This document shows positions 35,159 to 46,204 of a stretch of DNA of 64,000 nt, piece by piece (the stretch's first letter is position 1; every line of letters starts with the position of its first letter). The notes beneath the pieces are model-generated. The model was not told the origin of the DNA. It saw only the letters and a program-made list of their open reading frames with translations, and did no database searches. Both the position numbers and the translations under genes were made by a program. This DNA comes from Manihot esculenta (taxonomy: Eukaryota > Streptophyta > Magnoliopsida > Malpighiales > Euphorbiaceae): NCBI RefSeq assembly GCF_001659605.2, contig NC_035170.2, positions 18,152,856 to 18,216,855 of the forward strand. The letters are read 5' to 3'.

Positions 35159-37635
35159 TGTAACGACCCGGAAATCGATACCCTACCGTAACGGCCCGAA
35201 CCGCCACCGGCGCTAGGATCCAGATCGGCTTAAGGCCGCCGGGACCCGTAGCAAGCCAAACATACCTCCTATCACCTGGTCAAATCCCATACATGATCAA
35301 AACATGAACAAAAAAACTGAAACATCTGATGTTCAAACCGAGCCTGACCTGTATGCGACATAACTGAAAACACAAAAGGATCCCCTACTAGAGCCCTCAT
35401 CAAAACTCTAGCTGGGTCAACATAACATACATCAAGCTGGGATTACATCCAAGGAACTAGAACCTAACCTGTGCATGCATCAAACCACAAACATAAGACC
35501 TCCTGCAGGGCCCTCATCAATCTCTAAAGTGGTAAACAACACATGCCACAAGTTCAGTTCAACACAACTTAACATTAAAACTTTACATACATCATGTATT
35601 AAACAGGGACTAACCAAGTCTTAGGGCCAAGCACAGTACTAATCCATAAACATAACTCTACTATACTTTACATTCATCTCATTATCTTAAAAGCAACTTA
35701 TATTACATGTCCAATTCTAAAACTACTAAACTATAACATGGAGATAGACTATTACATTACAAACACACATCACTTAATCTTTACCCTGCTGACTTCTGAG
35801 CTCTGACTCAAACCTGCAAACCTGGGGATTAGGGGAGAGGGGTGAGCTAAAAAGCCCAGTGAGTAGAAACACAGAAAACAGTTCATTAATTACATACTCT
35901 CATGAAATGCATCATAACACAAAGAAATCACATAACTGTATCTTGTCCGTCTCGGGGCTCATGCAAATATCTACTCCCCACGGACCTGTTTCTGAGAGTT
36001 CTTTTCTTTGCTAGCATCCTTTCCTCTCAAGGATCGGACATGACCTCAAAAATCCCTCTGTCGGTGCCCGGCTCCCCCAAAGGAGCTCACACAGGACTTT
36101 CACATACATGACAGGGTACCCAGTCCACAGAGAGCTCACAGGGACTTTCCTATATGTACTTATCCGGCTCTCAAAGGACTTACCCAAGACTCAATGACAA
36201 ATATGGGCTATTGAAGTCGCCTTGGTCCAAACCTCCTGAATCAACATCAAATAATGCAATGCGCCACATTCGTGAACTAGTGCAAACAACCTACTACATA
36301 TAATCATGATGCATGAACATGCTTTAGGCATTAGATTTCGTACATAAAAGGTTAGGTTTAGTTCTACTCACCTCCTGGCAGACGCTGACTGACTCTGCAA
36401 CTGCTAGCACTACTGGCCTCCTCGGTCCCTCGGGTCCGATCCTACACAGGTGGACTCGAATGAGGTGCCAAACATACTCTAAACAACTCATAAACATACC
36501 CCCAAAAACCCCTCTAAACATCACTAAAACATGCATAGAAAACACCCAAGGAACAGCTGGACAGGGCACTTTCGGCGGCACCTTCGGCGGCCGAAAGTCC
36601 CTTCCAGAGACGAAACTCGGGTAGGTTCGGCGGCAGGTTCGGCGGCCGAAACCCCAGGACAGAAACGAAACTCAGCCTTCGGGGGCACGTTCGGCAGCCG
36701 AAAGACTGCCTCCCATGCAGGTTCGGCGGCCGAAACTCCTTTCGGCGGCCGAACCTGGTCCCCTCTGGACGACAGGTCCGATTCTGCCAAGCCAAAAACC
36801 AAACTCAAAACACCCAAATCCTTACATACTCTCTCCCAAACATGCATACTCACTCCCACATGCATAAAGGGGCATAAACTAACTTAAAACCCCAACAAAA
36901 CATCATGTAATCATACATTGGACACAAAACTCACATAAACCCTATCATGCATATCTACCCAAACACATACATCAAATCTCCTTAAAACTTACTTACAACT
37001 CATTAAAACATAAAGAAAAGCAGAGATCTACACTAACCTCTTGGAGATCGAGGGTTGGTGTGACCCGAACCTTGGAGATGTAGAGGAAATTAGCTCCGGG
37101 GTCTCCAAGCTCCAAATCCTTGATCCAAGCTTAAAACTCTTCAAAATAACCATGGAACTCATGAAAACATGAAGGAGATGAAGAAAAACATGAAAACGGC
37201 CAAGGGAGGACAAAAACTCACCTGAGCTCGAGAAAGGGGAGAAAACTCGCCCATTTTCGGTCTGAGGCCCTTATATAGGCGACCGGCTGAGCCACCTTCG
37301 GCGGCCAAACCAGCACCCTAAAGTCCCCCATGTTCGGCGGCCGAACTTGAGGTTCGGCAGCCGAACCTAGTTTCTGCCCAACTCAACTTTCGGAAGCCAA
37401 AAGTCCATCCGAAACCATCTCATGTTCGGCGGCCGAACATCACCTTCGGCGGCCGAACCTGGGTTCTTCCTCCTTGGCCTTTTCTCTTCAAAACTCAATT
37501 TTCTTTCAATTAAAACCCTTAAAATCATTTGAAAATATTTTTAGAAAACACATTCTACCCTTCTAGAGAGATCCAACACCCTAGATTCCGCCGGAAGGTA
37601 GGAATCCCGATGCCGGATTCTAGCCGGGTATTACA
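35159..37635 (-). repeat. Left (3') LTR of young element
   Basis: TGTAACGACCCGG to GGGTATTACA, 2477 bases. The terminus has the 28-base offset duplication of the LTR-end motif (TGTAACGACCCGG, then CGTAACGGCCCG). TATA-like CTATATAAGG lies on the minus strand at 37269-37278, with palindromes on both sides. Confidence 0.95.
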
Positions 37636-37650
37636 TTCTTCCCCCCTTCA
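37636..37650 (-). other. Polypurine tract of young element
   Basis: The minus strand reads AAGGGGGGAAGAA directly before TGTAATACCC. Confidence 0.82.
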
Positions 37651-38757
37651 AGAACATTCATCCCCGAATGTTCCACAACAAACAGGCATCTCAAAGCATA
37701 GCATCAATCATACATAAACAAGCAAGCAAACTAGCAAGCAAAACCTAACAAGCTCTCTCCAAAAAGAGAGACACAGGCACTACTGGGGCAAGACTCCCGG
37801 GTCTCCAAAAGAAACACCTTAGCAGTACCCAACCTACTCCTGAATTCCACTGGCTTCCGCTACGCTACTCTGATCCTTACTCTTCTCTTCTCATCTTTAC
37901 TAACAGGCTTCTTCTCACTGCTATCCCAAAACTAACTCTAACTCTCACAGGCAGTACCCGAATTTCAGATCTATCTTGGAAAACAAACAGCTCCTACTAG
38001 CTGTCCCCATAGATCATCCCTCCTGCATGGGAATACCTGCTCTTGGTAGTGACCTTGGTCAACTGCTTACAGTTGTTACAAAGTCTCAAGGATCCATCCT
38101 CCGTTTCCCACCACAACACTGGAACACTCCAGGGTGAGGTACTAGGTCGGATAAAACCCTTATCTACCAAGTCTCGCCTCTACTCTGACAACTCTCAACT
38201 ACAGGTGCCATCCTATAGGGAAGGACATAAATGGTTCTGCGTCCAGACACCACTCCTATATCCAACTCCATTTCCCTAACAGATGGTGAACCTGACAACT
38301 AGCCGGGGAAAACATCTAAGAACTCTCTCTAACAACTGGCACTGAGGCTGGTTTCCCGACCTGACTGCTAAACTCTCAAACAAGAGCTAGAACCCTCTGA
38401 CAATCCCTCCTATGCACTCTACGAACCTGATAGGCTGACATCAAACCTCTAGGCATCCCTACTGTGTTCCCTCAGAAGAAAACCTCTGACCCATCCTGTC
38501 CTCTGAACCTGACTACCTAGTCTCTACAGACCAAGGTAGCACCACGAGTAGAAAAACCCAGTCCAACCCTAAACTGACGTCCAGACAGTCAAGTCTAGGA
38601 CCTCAAAGTCGGGTGGAAGGCATCTACCCTCAACTATCACAGAACTGAACCGGCAGACCGACTCTGCCACAGATGGATCACACGAGAGTCTACTGACCAA
38701 AGAGAACACTCTAGCCCAGAAGCTATCAACTCAACCTCTCGACGGCTCCTAGAGCAA
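37651..38757 (-). pseudogene. Degraded pol shreds of young element
   Basis: Short pieces homologous to protease and the RT N-terminus, collinear with the shreds in the 1178-20411 element (for example the 'agatctatcttggaaaacaa' region near 37967 against 16061). No catalytic RT, RNase H or integrase is present. Confidence 0.7.
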
Positions 38758-39594
38758 CTAAAGAAAGAGAAAAACACTAGGGTTCACAAAAACATACACA
38801 TCAGAACATTCAAAAGTGAGCGTACCTGACACCACCATGTTTGATGTGTCTGCCTCCTGCTGAGCTTGGGTGAAGATCCGAGCTGGTGCTGACGGACCTT
38901 CTCCACGGGAACCTTCAGAAGAAAAGGCTGACCCTCTTCCTCTGCCTCGACCACTACCCTGAAACACGGCTGGAGCTACTGGCTGAGAGTGTGCTAACCG
39001 GGGCACAGTAGGACACTCACGTTCTATGTGTCCTTCCTGTCCACACCGAAAACAAGCTGTCGTCCCAACCCGACAGACTCCTTTGTGCGGCCTTCCGCAC
39101 CTCAAGCACCTTGAACTGCCTGAGCCAGAGCTTGAGCCACCAAAACCCAGACTAGCCTTCAAACGATTCCAAAACTTGCTCTTCTTTGACCTTCTCAGGC
39201 CTCTGTTCCCCTTCTTAGTGGTGTTTCCCCACCTTTTATCTCTTGAGACAACTGTACTCAGAGTGGAGGGATCAATCCCTCCTGAACCTGAGATCCTGGA
39301 ATCCTGAGTCTGAGCATCCTCCTGAGAATCTCCCATACCTTCTTCTGGCACTCTGATTCCCAAACTGAAATCTCTTCTCTGCACATCCAACTCTACTTCC
39401 CTCATACTAGCTGACATCCTTCTTGGAGCCATTCCTTCTCTGCTTACATCAAAAGACCTTCCAGGGTCCCTTGATGTTCCCCATCTGCTGACTCCCCACG
39501 ACTGCGCTCTCGGCAGAGCAGGGGGGAAGGTGTCCAAACCTTCCCTCTCAGATGGAACTCCAGTCGATTCCACAGATCGACGAGCACCTCGCAT
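38758..39594 (-). CDS. gag: Shortened gag of young element
   Basis: The start is the Met of MRGARRSVES at 39594. The ORF keeps the basic N-terminus, a short Cys-His motif (CLRCGRPHKGVC) and a CX2CX4HX4C knuckle ([15 protein letters not shown]), then a Gly/Arg-rich stretch ([14 protein letters not shown]), and ends in the protease border. The capsid domain is missing, exactly as in 16875-17714. An RNA-binding product without a capsid domain is expected. Because the ORF is open in a very recent insertion, it may still be expressed. Confidence 0.78.
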   Translation of the reverse strand: MRGARRSVESTGVPSEREGLDTFPPALPRAQSWGVSRWGTSRDPGRSFDVSREGMAPRRMSASMREVELDVQRRDFSLGIRVPEEGMGDSQEDAQTQDSRISGSGGIDPSTLSTVVSRDKRWGNTTKKGNRGLRRSKKSKFWNRLKASLGFGGSSSGSGSSRCLRCGRPHKGVCRVGTTACFRCGQEGHIERECPTVPRLAHSQPVAPAVFQGSGRGRGRGSAFSSEGSRGEGPSAPARIFTQAQQEADTSNMVVSGTLTFECSDVYVFVNPSVFLFL

Positions 39595-39875
39595 TCTGGC
39601 TCCTCTGAAGAACAACACACAAGCATATAAACAATCATTAGCATCATACGGTTCATATGAAAACACATGAACCTGCAACATACATGCATGCATAGCATAA
39701 CATCATGGCATATCACATTATCCTACAAGACAGGACTCAACATCCTATCCTAGTGGACATGATTCCTCCTATTGTGCTTGCCCTTCTATGACCTCTAAGC
39801 TAACCTCTTTCCGATGTGGGATATCTCTAATCCTTGAGTATCTTTGCTCAACACACCGTACTAATGAGGCCCAAA

Positions 39876-39887
39876 GCTCTGATACCA
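39876..39887 (-). other. Primer-binding site, initiator Met tRNA type
   Basis: TGGTATCAGAGC on the minus strand lies three bases inside the 5' LTR. Confidence 0.9.
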
Positions 39888-39890
39888 TTC

Positions 39891-42367
39891 TGTAACGACC
39901 CGGAAACCGATACCCTACCGTAACGGCCCGAACCGCCACCGGCGCTAGGATCCAGATCGGCTTAAGGCCGCCGGGACCCGTAGCAAGCCAAACATACCTC
40001 CTATCACCTGGTCAAATCCCATACATGATCAAAACATGAACAAAAAAACTGAAACATCTGATGTTCAAACCGAGCCTGACCTGTATGCGACATAACTGAA
40101 AACACAAAAGGATCCCCTACTAGAGCCCTCATCAAAACTCTAGCTGGGTCAACATAACATACATCAAGCTGGGATTACATCCAAGGAACTAGAACCTAAC
40201 CTGTGCATGCATCAAACCACAAACATAAGACCTCCTGCAGGGCCCTCATCAATCTCTAAAGTGGTAAACAACACATGCCACAAGTTCAGTTCAACACAAC
40301 TTAACATTAAAACTTTACATACATCATGTATTAAACAGGGACTAACCAAGTCTTAGGGCCAAGCACAGTACTAATCCATAAACATAACTCTACTATACTT
40401 TACATTCATCTCATTATCTTAAAAGCAACTTATATTACATGTCCAATTCTAAAACTACTAAACTATAACATGGAGATAGACTATTACATTACAAACACAC
40501 ATCACTTAATCTTTACCCTGCTGACTTCTGAGCTCTGACTCAAACCTGCAAACCTGGGGATTAGGGGAGAGGGGTGAGCTAAAAAGCCCAGTGAGTAGAA
40601 ACACAGAAAACAGTTCATTAATTACATACTCTCATGAAATGTGTCATAACACAAAGAAATCACATAACTGTATCTTGTCCGTCTCGGGGCTCATGCAAAT
40701 ATCTACTCCCCACGGACCTGTTTCTGAGAGTTCTTTTCTTTGCTAGCATCCTTTCCTCTCAAGGATCGGACATGACCTCAAAAATCCCTCTGTCGGTGCC
40801 CGGCTCCCCCAAAGGAGCTCACACAGGACTTTCACATACATGACAGGGTACCCAGTCCACAGAGAGCTCACAGGGACTTTCCTATATGTACTTATCCGGC
40901 TCTCAAAGGACTTACCCAAGACTCAATGACAGATATGGGCTATTGAAGTCGCCTTGGTCCAAACCTCCTGAATCAACATCAAATAATGCAATGCGCCACA
41001 TTCGTGAACTAGTGCAAACAACCTACTACATATAATCATGATGCATGAACATGCTTTAGGCATTAGATTTCGTACATAAAAGGTTAGGTTTAGTTCTACT
41101 CACCTCCTGGCAGACGCTGACTGACTCTGCAACTGCTAGCACTACTGGCCTCCTCGGTCCCTCGGGTCCGATCCTACACAGGTGGACTCGAATGAGGTGC
41201 CAAACATACTCTAAACAACTCATAAACATACCCCCAAAAACCCCTCTAAACATCACTAAAACATGCATAGAAAACACCCAAGGAACAGCTGGACAGGGCA
41301 CTTTCGGCGGCACCTTCGGCGGTCGAAAGTCCCTTCCAGAGACGAAACTCGGGTAGGTTCGGCGGCAGGTTCGGCGGCCGAAACCCCAGGACAGAAACGA
41401 AACTCAGCCTTCGGGGGCACGTTCGGCAGCCGAAAGACTGCCTCCCATGCAGGTTCGGCGGCCAAAACTCCTTTCGGCGGCCGAACCTGGTCCCCTCTGG
41501 ACGACAGGTCCGATTCTGCCAAGCCAAAAACCAAACTCAAAACACCCAAATCCTTACATACTCTCTCCCAAACATGCATACTCACTCCCACATGCATAAA
41601 GGGGCATAAACTAACTTAAAACCCCAACAAAACATCATGTAATCATACATTGGACACAAAACTCACATAAACCCTATCATGCATATCTACCCAAACACAT
41701 ACATCAAATCTCCTTAAAACTTACTTAAAACTCATTAAAACATAAAGAAAAGCAGAGATCTACACTAACCTCTTGGAGATCGAGGGTTGGTGTGACCCGA
41801 ACCTTGGAGATGTGGAGGAAACTAGCTCCGGGGTCTCCAAGCTCCAAATCCTTGATCCAAGCTTAAAACTCTTCAAAATAACCATGGAACTCATGAAAAC
41901 ATGAAGGAGATGAAGAAAAACATGAAAACGGCCAAGGGAGGACAAAAACTCACCTGAGCTCGAGAAAGGGGAGAAAACTCGCCCATTTTCGGTCTGAGGC
42001 CCTTATATAGGCGACCGGCTGAGCCACCTTCGGCGGCCAAACCAGCACCCTAAAGTCCCCCATGTTCGGCGGCCGAACTTGAGGTTCGGCAGCCGAACCT
42101 GGTTTCTGCCCAACTCAACTTTCGGAAGCCAAAAGTCCATCCGAAACCATCTCATGTTCAGCGGCCGAACATCACCTTCGGCGGCCGAACCTGGGTTCTT
42201 CCTCCTTGGCCTTTTCTCTTCAAAACTCAATTTTCTTTCAATTAAAACCCTTAAAATCATTTGAAAATATTTTTAGAAAACACATTCTACCCTTCTAGAG
42301 AGATCCAACACCCTAGATTCCGCCGGAAGGTAGGAATCCCGATGCCGGATTCTAGCCGGGTATTACA
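39891..42367 (-). repeat. Right (5') LTR of young element
   Basis: 2477 bases, near-identical to 35159-37635. The promoter TATA-like CTATATAAGG lies at 42001-42010 (minus), with a TTCGGCGGCCGAA cluster immediately upstream in the transcription sense (42025-42195) and another in the transcribed leader (41300-41490). Confidence 0.95.
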
Positions 42368-43044
42368 GATGGCTTGCACAAGTTGTGCCGTCCATGCACA
42401 TTTGAAGTGAGGGAGGCGTGTGCTTGGTCTTCAAATGCAAGGAGTGGGGTCCTTACTCTTACTTGCTGCCCATGTGTCTCCAAGATACTGCCCATGCTGC
42501 CCAAGTCTTGCCTTTCACACTTTCCTTGCCGCCCATGCTTAATTAAGGAAATGGAGCCTCTTTTTGCAATTTGAATTTTGAATGTGCAAAGCATGAGGTG
42601 GCAAGCATGTGATCTTTGGATTTAGCCTCCTTAATAAGCTGGATTTTGAAATTTAAAATTTGAATATGAATCTTGAAGATTTGAAATTCAAAATACTTTC
42701 CTTATTTGGCTCTTCATTCATGGCAACTTGAGATTTGGCTTCTTGAATAAGGAAAAGGCTTCTTGAAGATTTGAAATTTGAATTTCAAATTACTTTGGCT
42801 GAATGTTCTTTCCTTATTTGCCACTTTTCTTATTTAGAACTTTCCTTATTTAGCTTCACTTGATTTCAACTTCGCAGGCTTGCTCTCCTTTGTTACATTT
42901 AAGGCAGTTTTAAGGGAATTTTCTCCAAAATGTCTCTTTACACCATTTTCTGCAAAATAATATCAAAAACACTAAATTAGGCAGAAAATATGTAAATTAA
43001 CATCAATAATATCATGATAAAATGGGCTAAATTATGCTCTATCA

Positions 43045-44006
43045 AATACCCCCACACCTAGTCTTTTGCTTGTCCTCAAGCATATAAACATATTCAAACA
43101 AGCTTTCTTTGCTATTTGATCCTTATTTCCACTCAAGCTCTTACTCAAGACAACTATTTTGAATCATTGCAGTGAAGAATATATGCATCAAGGTTACTCA
43201 CATTCTTTCCTTGTTTTCCTTTACTTACCATGGCTAGGATTTGTTTTCCTTAAGAGAGAGATTACACATGCACATGTTCTTGTTCAGTTAAGACTTTTTC
43301 TAGCTTTCAGAGTGATTTGCCTTTACCTTGAAGTACTTTATTTAGACTTTTGCACTTTAAGCTTGCTTGAAAAAGTCACCAACCTTGTGACGTAAAGGTA
43401 CATATTGGTGATACCCATCCCTAGTTACTCAGTTGATGAGAATAAATTGAAATTTGTGTGAATGAACTTAATGTGACTTGATTTAGCAATTGGTGTTGAT
43501 TTGCCCAAATCATTGAGAGAAAGAAAATTCAGCAAAGGCAAAGACCTCACAAGCACAAAATCAAAAACTGTTCCAATGGTCAAAAGACTAAGAATAAAGC
43601 TAGTAGCCACTTCGAAAGGTGACCAACTGAGTAACTGGGGGTGGGTATCACAAATATGTACCTTCACGTCAAAAGGTTGGTGACTTTTTCAAGGAAAATC
43701 TAAGTGCAAAAGCCTGAATAAAGTACTTCAAGGTAAGGGCAAGTCACCCCAAAAGCTAGAAAAGGTCTTAATGAATCAATGTGCATGTATGGTCTCTCTT
43801 GAGGAAAACAAATCCTAGCCATGGTAAGCAAGGGAAAACAAGGAAAAGAGGTAAGTAATCTTCATGCATATATTCTTCACTGCAATGATTCAAAATAGGT
43901 GTCTTGAGTAAGAGCTTAAGTGGAAATAAGGATCTAGAGCAAAGAAAACTTGTTTAACTATGTTTATTTGCTTGAGGACAAGCAAAAAGCTAAGTGTGGG
44001 GGTATT
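43045..44006. repeat. Head-to-head palindrome of Athila 3' ends
   Basis: The left arm (43045-about 43436) is the minus-strand 3' non-coding end of an Athila element, with PPT AATACCCCCACACC next to the LTR. The right arm (about 43624-44006) is the same kind of sequence inverted, ending GTGTGGGGGTATT before TGATAGAGC. The arms share recognisable order throughout at about 80 percent identity by eye, with a spacer of about 190 bases. With the flanking LTR pieces the inverted repeat spans about 42815-44236. Confidence 0.8.
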
Positions 44007-44236
44007 TGATAGAGCATATTTTAGCCCACTTTATCATGATCTTATTGATGTTTATTTACACCTTTCCTACCTAATTTTATGGTTTTAATCATGTTTTGCA
44101 GATATTAGGTGTAAAGGAACAATTTGGAGAAAGAAATGCAAAACTGAAAGGAGAAAAGGAAAAAATTTTGCATTCTGAAAGCATGGAATTCGCAGAAGAG
44201 AAGGGGAGAAGAAGAAGAAGAAGAGGAAAGAAGAAG
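44007..44236 (+). repeat. Inverted Athila LTR fragment
   Basis: TGATAGAGCATATTTTAGCC and the next roughly 200 bases match the start of the LTR at 54579-52968 (read on the minus strand) at about 95 percent, but lie in the opposite orientation. It ends in an AGAAGAAG-rich run, after which minus-oriented Athila sequence resumes. Confidence 0.75.
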
Positions 44237-44345
44237 TATGCACCCCCCACACTTAAATCATGCATTGTCCTCAATGTATAAGAAACATAAAAGAACAAAT
44301 GAAACTGAGTACTCCTCTGGGGTGTGGTGCATGCCGTGATTCACT

Positions 44346-45758
44346 TTAGGCAGAAAGAGTGACGAACAGATGTTCGTCTGGAAAGTCTTCCTTGACTGGA
44401 CAAGGCGTAGAGCTAGATGGAAGCCGGCTGAGATGGTCGGCTACAAGATTTTCTTTGTCCTTTTTGTCTCTTATCTCCAGATCAAATTCTTGTAGGAGAA
44501 GAATCCATCTAATGAGTCTTGGTTTTGCTTCCTTTTTCTTGATCAGATATCGCAAAGCTGCGTGGTCAGAATAGACAATGACTTTAGTTTCCAAGAGGTA
44601 AGGTCTGAATTTCTCTAAAGCAAACACAACTGCCAAGAGCTCTTTTTCAGTTGTTGTGTAGTTGCTTTGTGCATCATCCAATGTGCGAGAGGCATAGTGA
44701 ATGACATGGGGTGAGTTTCCCACACGTTGCCCCAAGACTGCTCCTACTGCATAATTGCTTGCATCACACATGATTTCAAATAGCAAGTTCCAGTCAGGTC
44801 CCTGAATAATTGGGGCAATCACAAGCAATTCTTTAATCAAATCAAATGTCTTTTTGCAATCTGCATCAAAATCAAATGTTACATCTTGTTGGAGCAATCT
44901 GCATAATGGCAAAGTAATTTTTGAGAAATCTTTGATTAATCTTCTATAGAATCCTGCATGGCCAAGGAATGACCGTATGTCTCTAACATTTGTGGAGTAA
45001 GGCAGATTTTTGATGGTATCCACCTTAGCTTTGTCCACTTCAATGCCCTTAGCTGAAACAACATGACCTAAGACCATACCTTGATTAACCATAAAATGAA
45101 ATTTTTCATAATTAAGCACAAGGTTAGACTCAATGCATCTTTGTAAGATCTTTTCCAAGTTGGCAAGGCATTCCTTAAAAGAGTTGCCATGCACTGTGAA
45201 ATCATCCATGAACACTTCAATTGTCTTACCCACATAGTCAGAGAATATGCTCATCATGCATCGCTGAAAGGTGGCAGGAGCATTGCATAGTTCAAATGGC
45301 ATTCTCCTAAAGGCAAAAGTGCCAAAAGGACAAGTGAAGATGGTCTTCTCTTGGTCCTTTGGAGCGACTAGGATCTGATAAAAACCTGAATAACCATCAA
45401 GACAACAATAATGAGACTTACCTGCAAGCCTTTCTAGCATCTGATCAATGAATGGTAGTGGGAAGTGGTCCTTCCTTGTGGCTGCGTTGAGCTTCCTATA
45501 GTCCATACAAACTCTCTATCCATTCTGAACTCTTGTGGGAATAAGTTTTCCTTCAGCATTTGGCACAATGGTAATCCCAGTTTTCTTTGGGACTATATGC
45601 ATAGGACTCACCCATTTGCTATCAGAGATTGGGTATATGATACCGGCATCAAGGAGCTTGACTATTTCTTTCTTTACTACTTCCATCATGGGTGGATTCA
45701 GTCTTCTTTGAGCATCTTTGACTGGCTTGCATTCATCCTCCATGTGTATTCTATGCAT
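44346..45758 (-). pseudogene. pol: Athila reverse transcriptase-RNase H
   Basis: Two reading frames in the same phase, 45758-45516 and 45512-44346, are separated by a TAG where Trp is usual just before [10 protein letters not shown] (45506). They encode RT with [10 protein letters not shown], the catalytic FMDDFTVHG and RNase H ([40 protein letters not shown]), ending [12 protein letters not shown]. The MDDF-type active site and [10 protein letters not shown] are typical of Athila. Integrase should follow but the sequence passes straight to 3' non-coding DNA, so a large deletion has removed it. Confidence 0.88.
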
Positions 45759-45890
45759 GCATATGAAGGGGGAAATACCTTTGATGTCATCTATGGTCCA
45801 CTCCTTTATGCTTTTGTAGCACTTTCAAGAGGCTTGCTTCTTCATGTGGGTTCAACTCATTGGAGACTATTACTGGTAGTGTCTTGTTAG

Positions 45891-46204
45891 CTCCTAGGTA
45901 CATGTATTTCAGATGGTCTGGAAGAGGCTTCAGATCTGATTCTGGTACTTTCTGACTTGATTGCAAAGGGGGTGGAGTGGAAGAGCTTGCTTGTAATAGA
46001 GTCTGTGGAACAAGGTTCGGCGGCCGAAAGATGGTGGAGTTCGGCGGCCGAATATCAGTAGTTTCAGCAGGCGATAAAATCTGAGGTGAAGGGTTCGGCG
46101 GCTGAGAGGAGATCAGCTTCGGTGGCCGAATGGTTGCTGAGTTCGGCGGCCGAAGGTCAGTAAGGTTCGGCTACCGAAAGTTTTCAGTGTGCAGGGCAGG
46201 CTGT
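45891..46204 (-). other. Athila spacer with GCCGAA palindromes
   Basis: Between protease and RT the Athila sequence contains at least six copies of TTCGGCGGCCGAA or variants (46017-46180), and the same type continues beyond the solo LTR at 48222-48265. In the Athila reading frame the palindrome encodes RPPN-like or similar short peptides. The surrounding DNA has no similarity I can see to the Tekay LTRs. Confidence 0.7.

Larger units (their letters stand above)
35159..42367 (-). mobile_element. Young non-autonomous Tekay-like element
   Basis: A perfect GATGG duplication (35154-35158, 42368-42372) flanks two 2477-base LTRs that differ at about a dozen positions by eye, mostly transitions. The internal region is 2255 bases (37636-39890) with iMet PBS, PPT, a shortened gag and only shreds of pol. 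The same segments are missing as in the 1178-20411 element, so both belong to one deletion-derived subfamily. It lies in an Athila LTR. The high LTR identity makes it the youngest two-LTR element in the window. Confidence 0.95.
34081..43044 (-). repeat. Athila-type LTR, interrupted by a young element
   Basis: The LTR begins TGACTTGCGGTTGTCG at 34081 and ends GCTCTATCA at 43044. Its two parts (34081-35158 and 42373-43044) total 1750 bases once the 35159-42367 element and its target copy are removed. The 'gtggtaaaggatcgaatcc' phrase is typical of Athila-like LTRs. It is only about 80-85 percent similar by eye to the LTR at 52968-54579, so it probably belongs to a different element. It lacks the palindrome array seen in that LTR. 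Confidence 0.75.

Noticed and set aside
44096..44281. Small plus-strand ORF with Lys/Arg-rich end
   Set aside because: It lies in the inverted Athila LTR fragment and reads an AGAAGAAG run; no family likeness.
45465..45890. 141-residue plus-strand ORF opposite the Athila RT
   Set aside because: It is the antisense shadow of the conserved RT reading frame, which carries the catalytic motifs.
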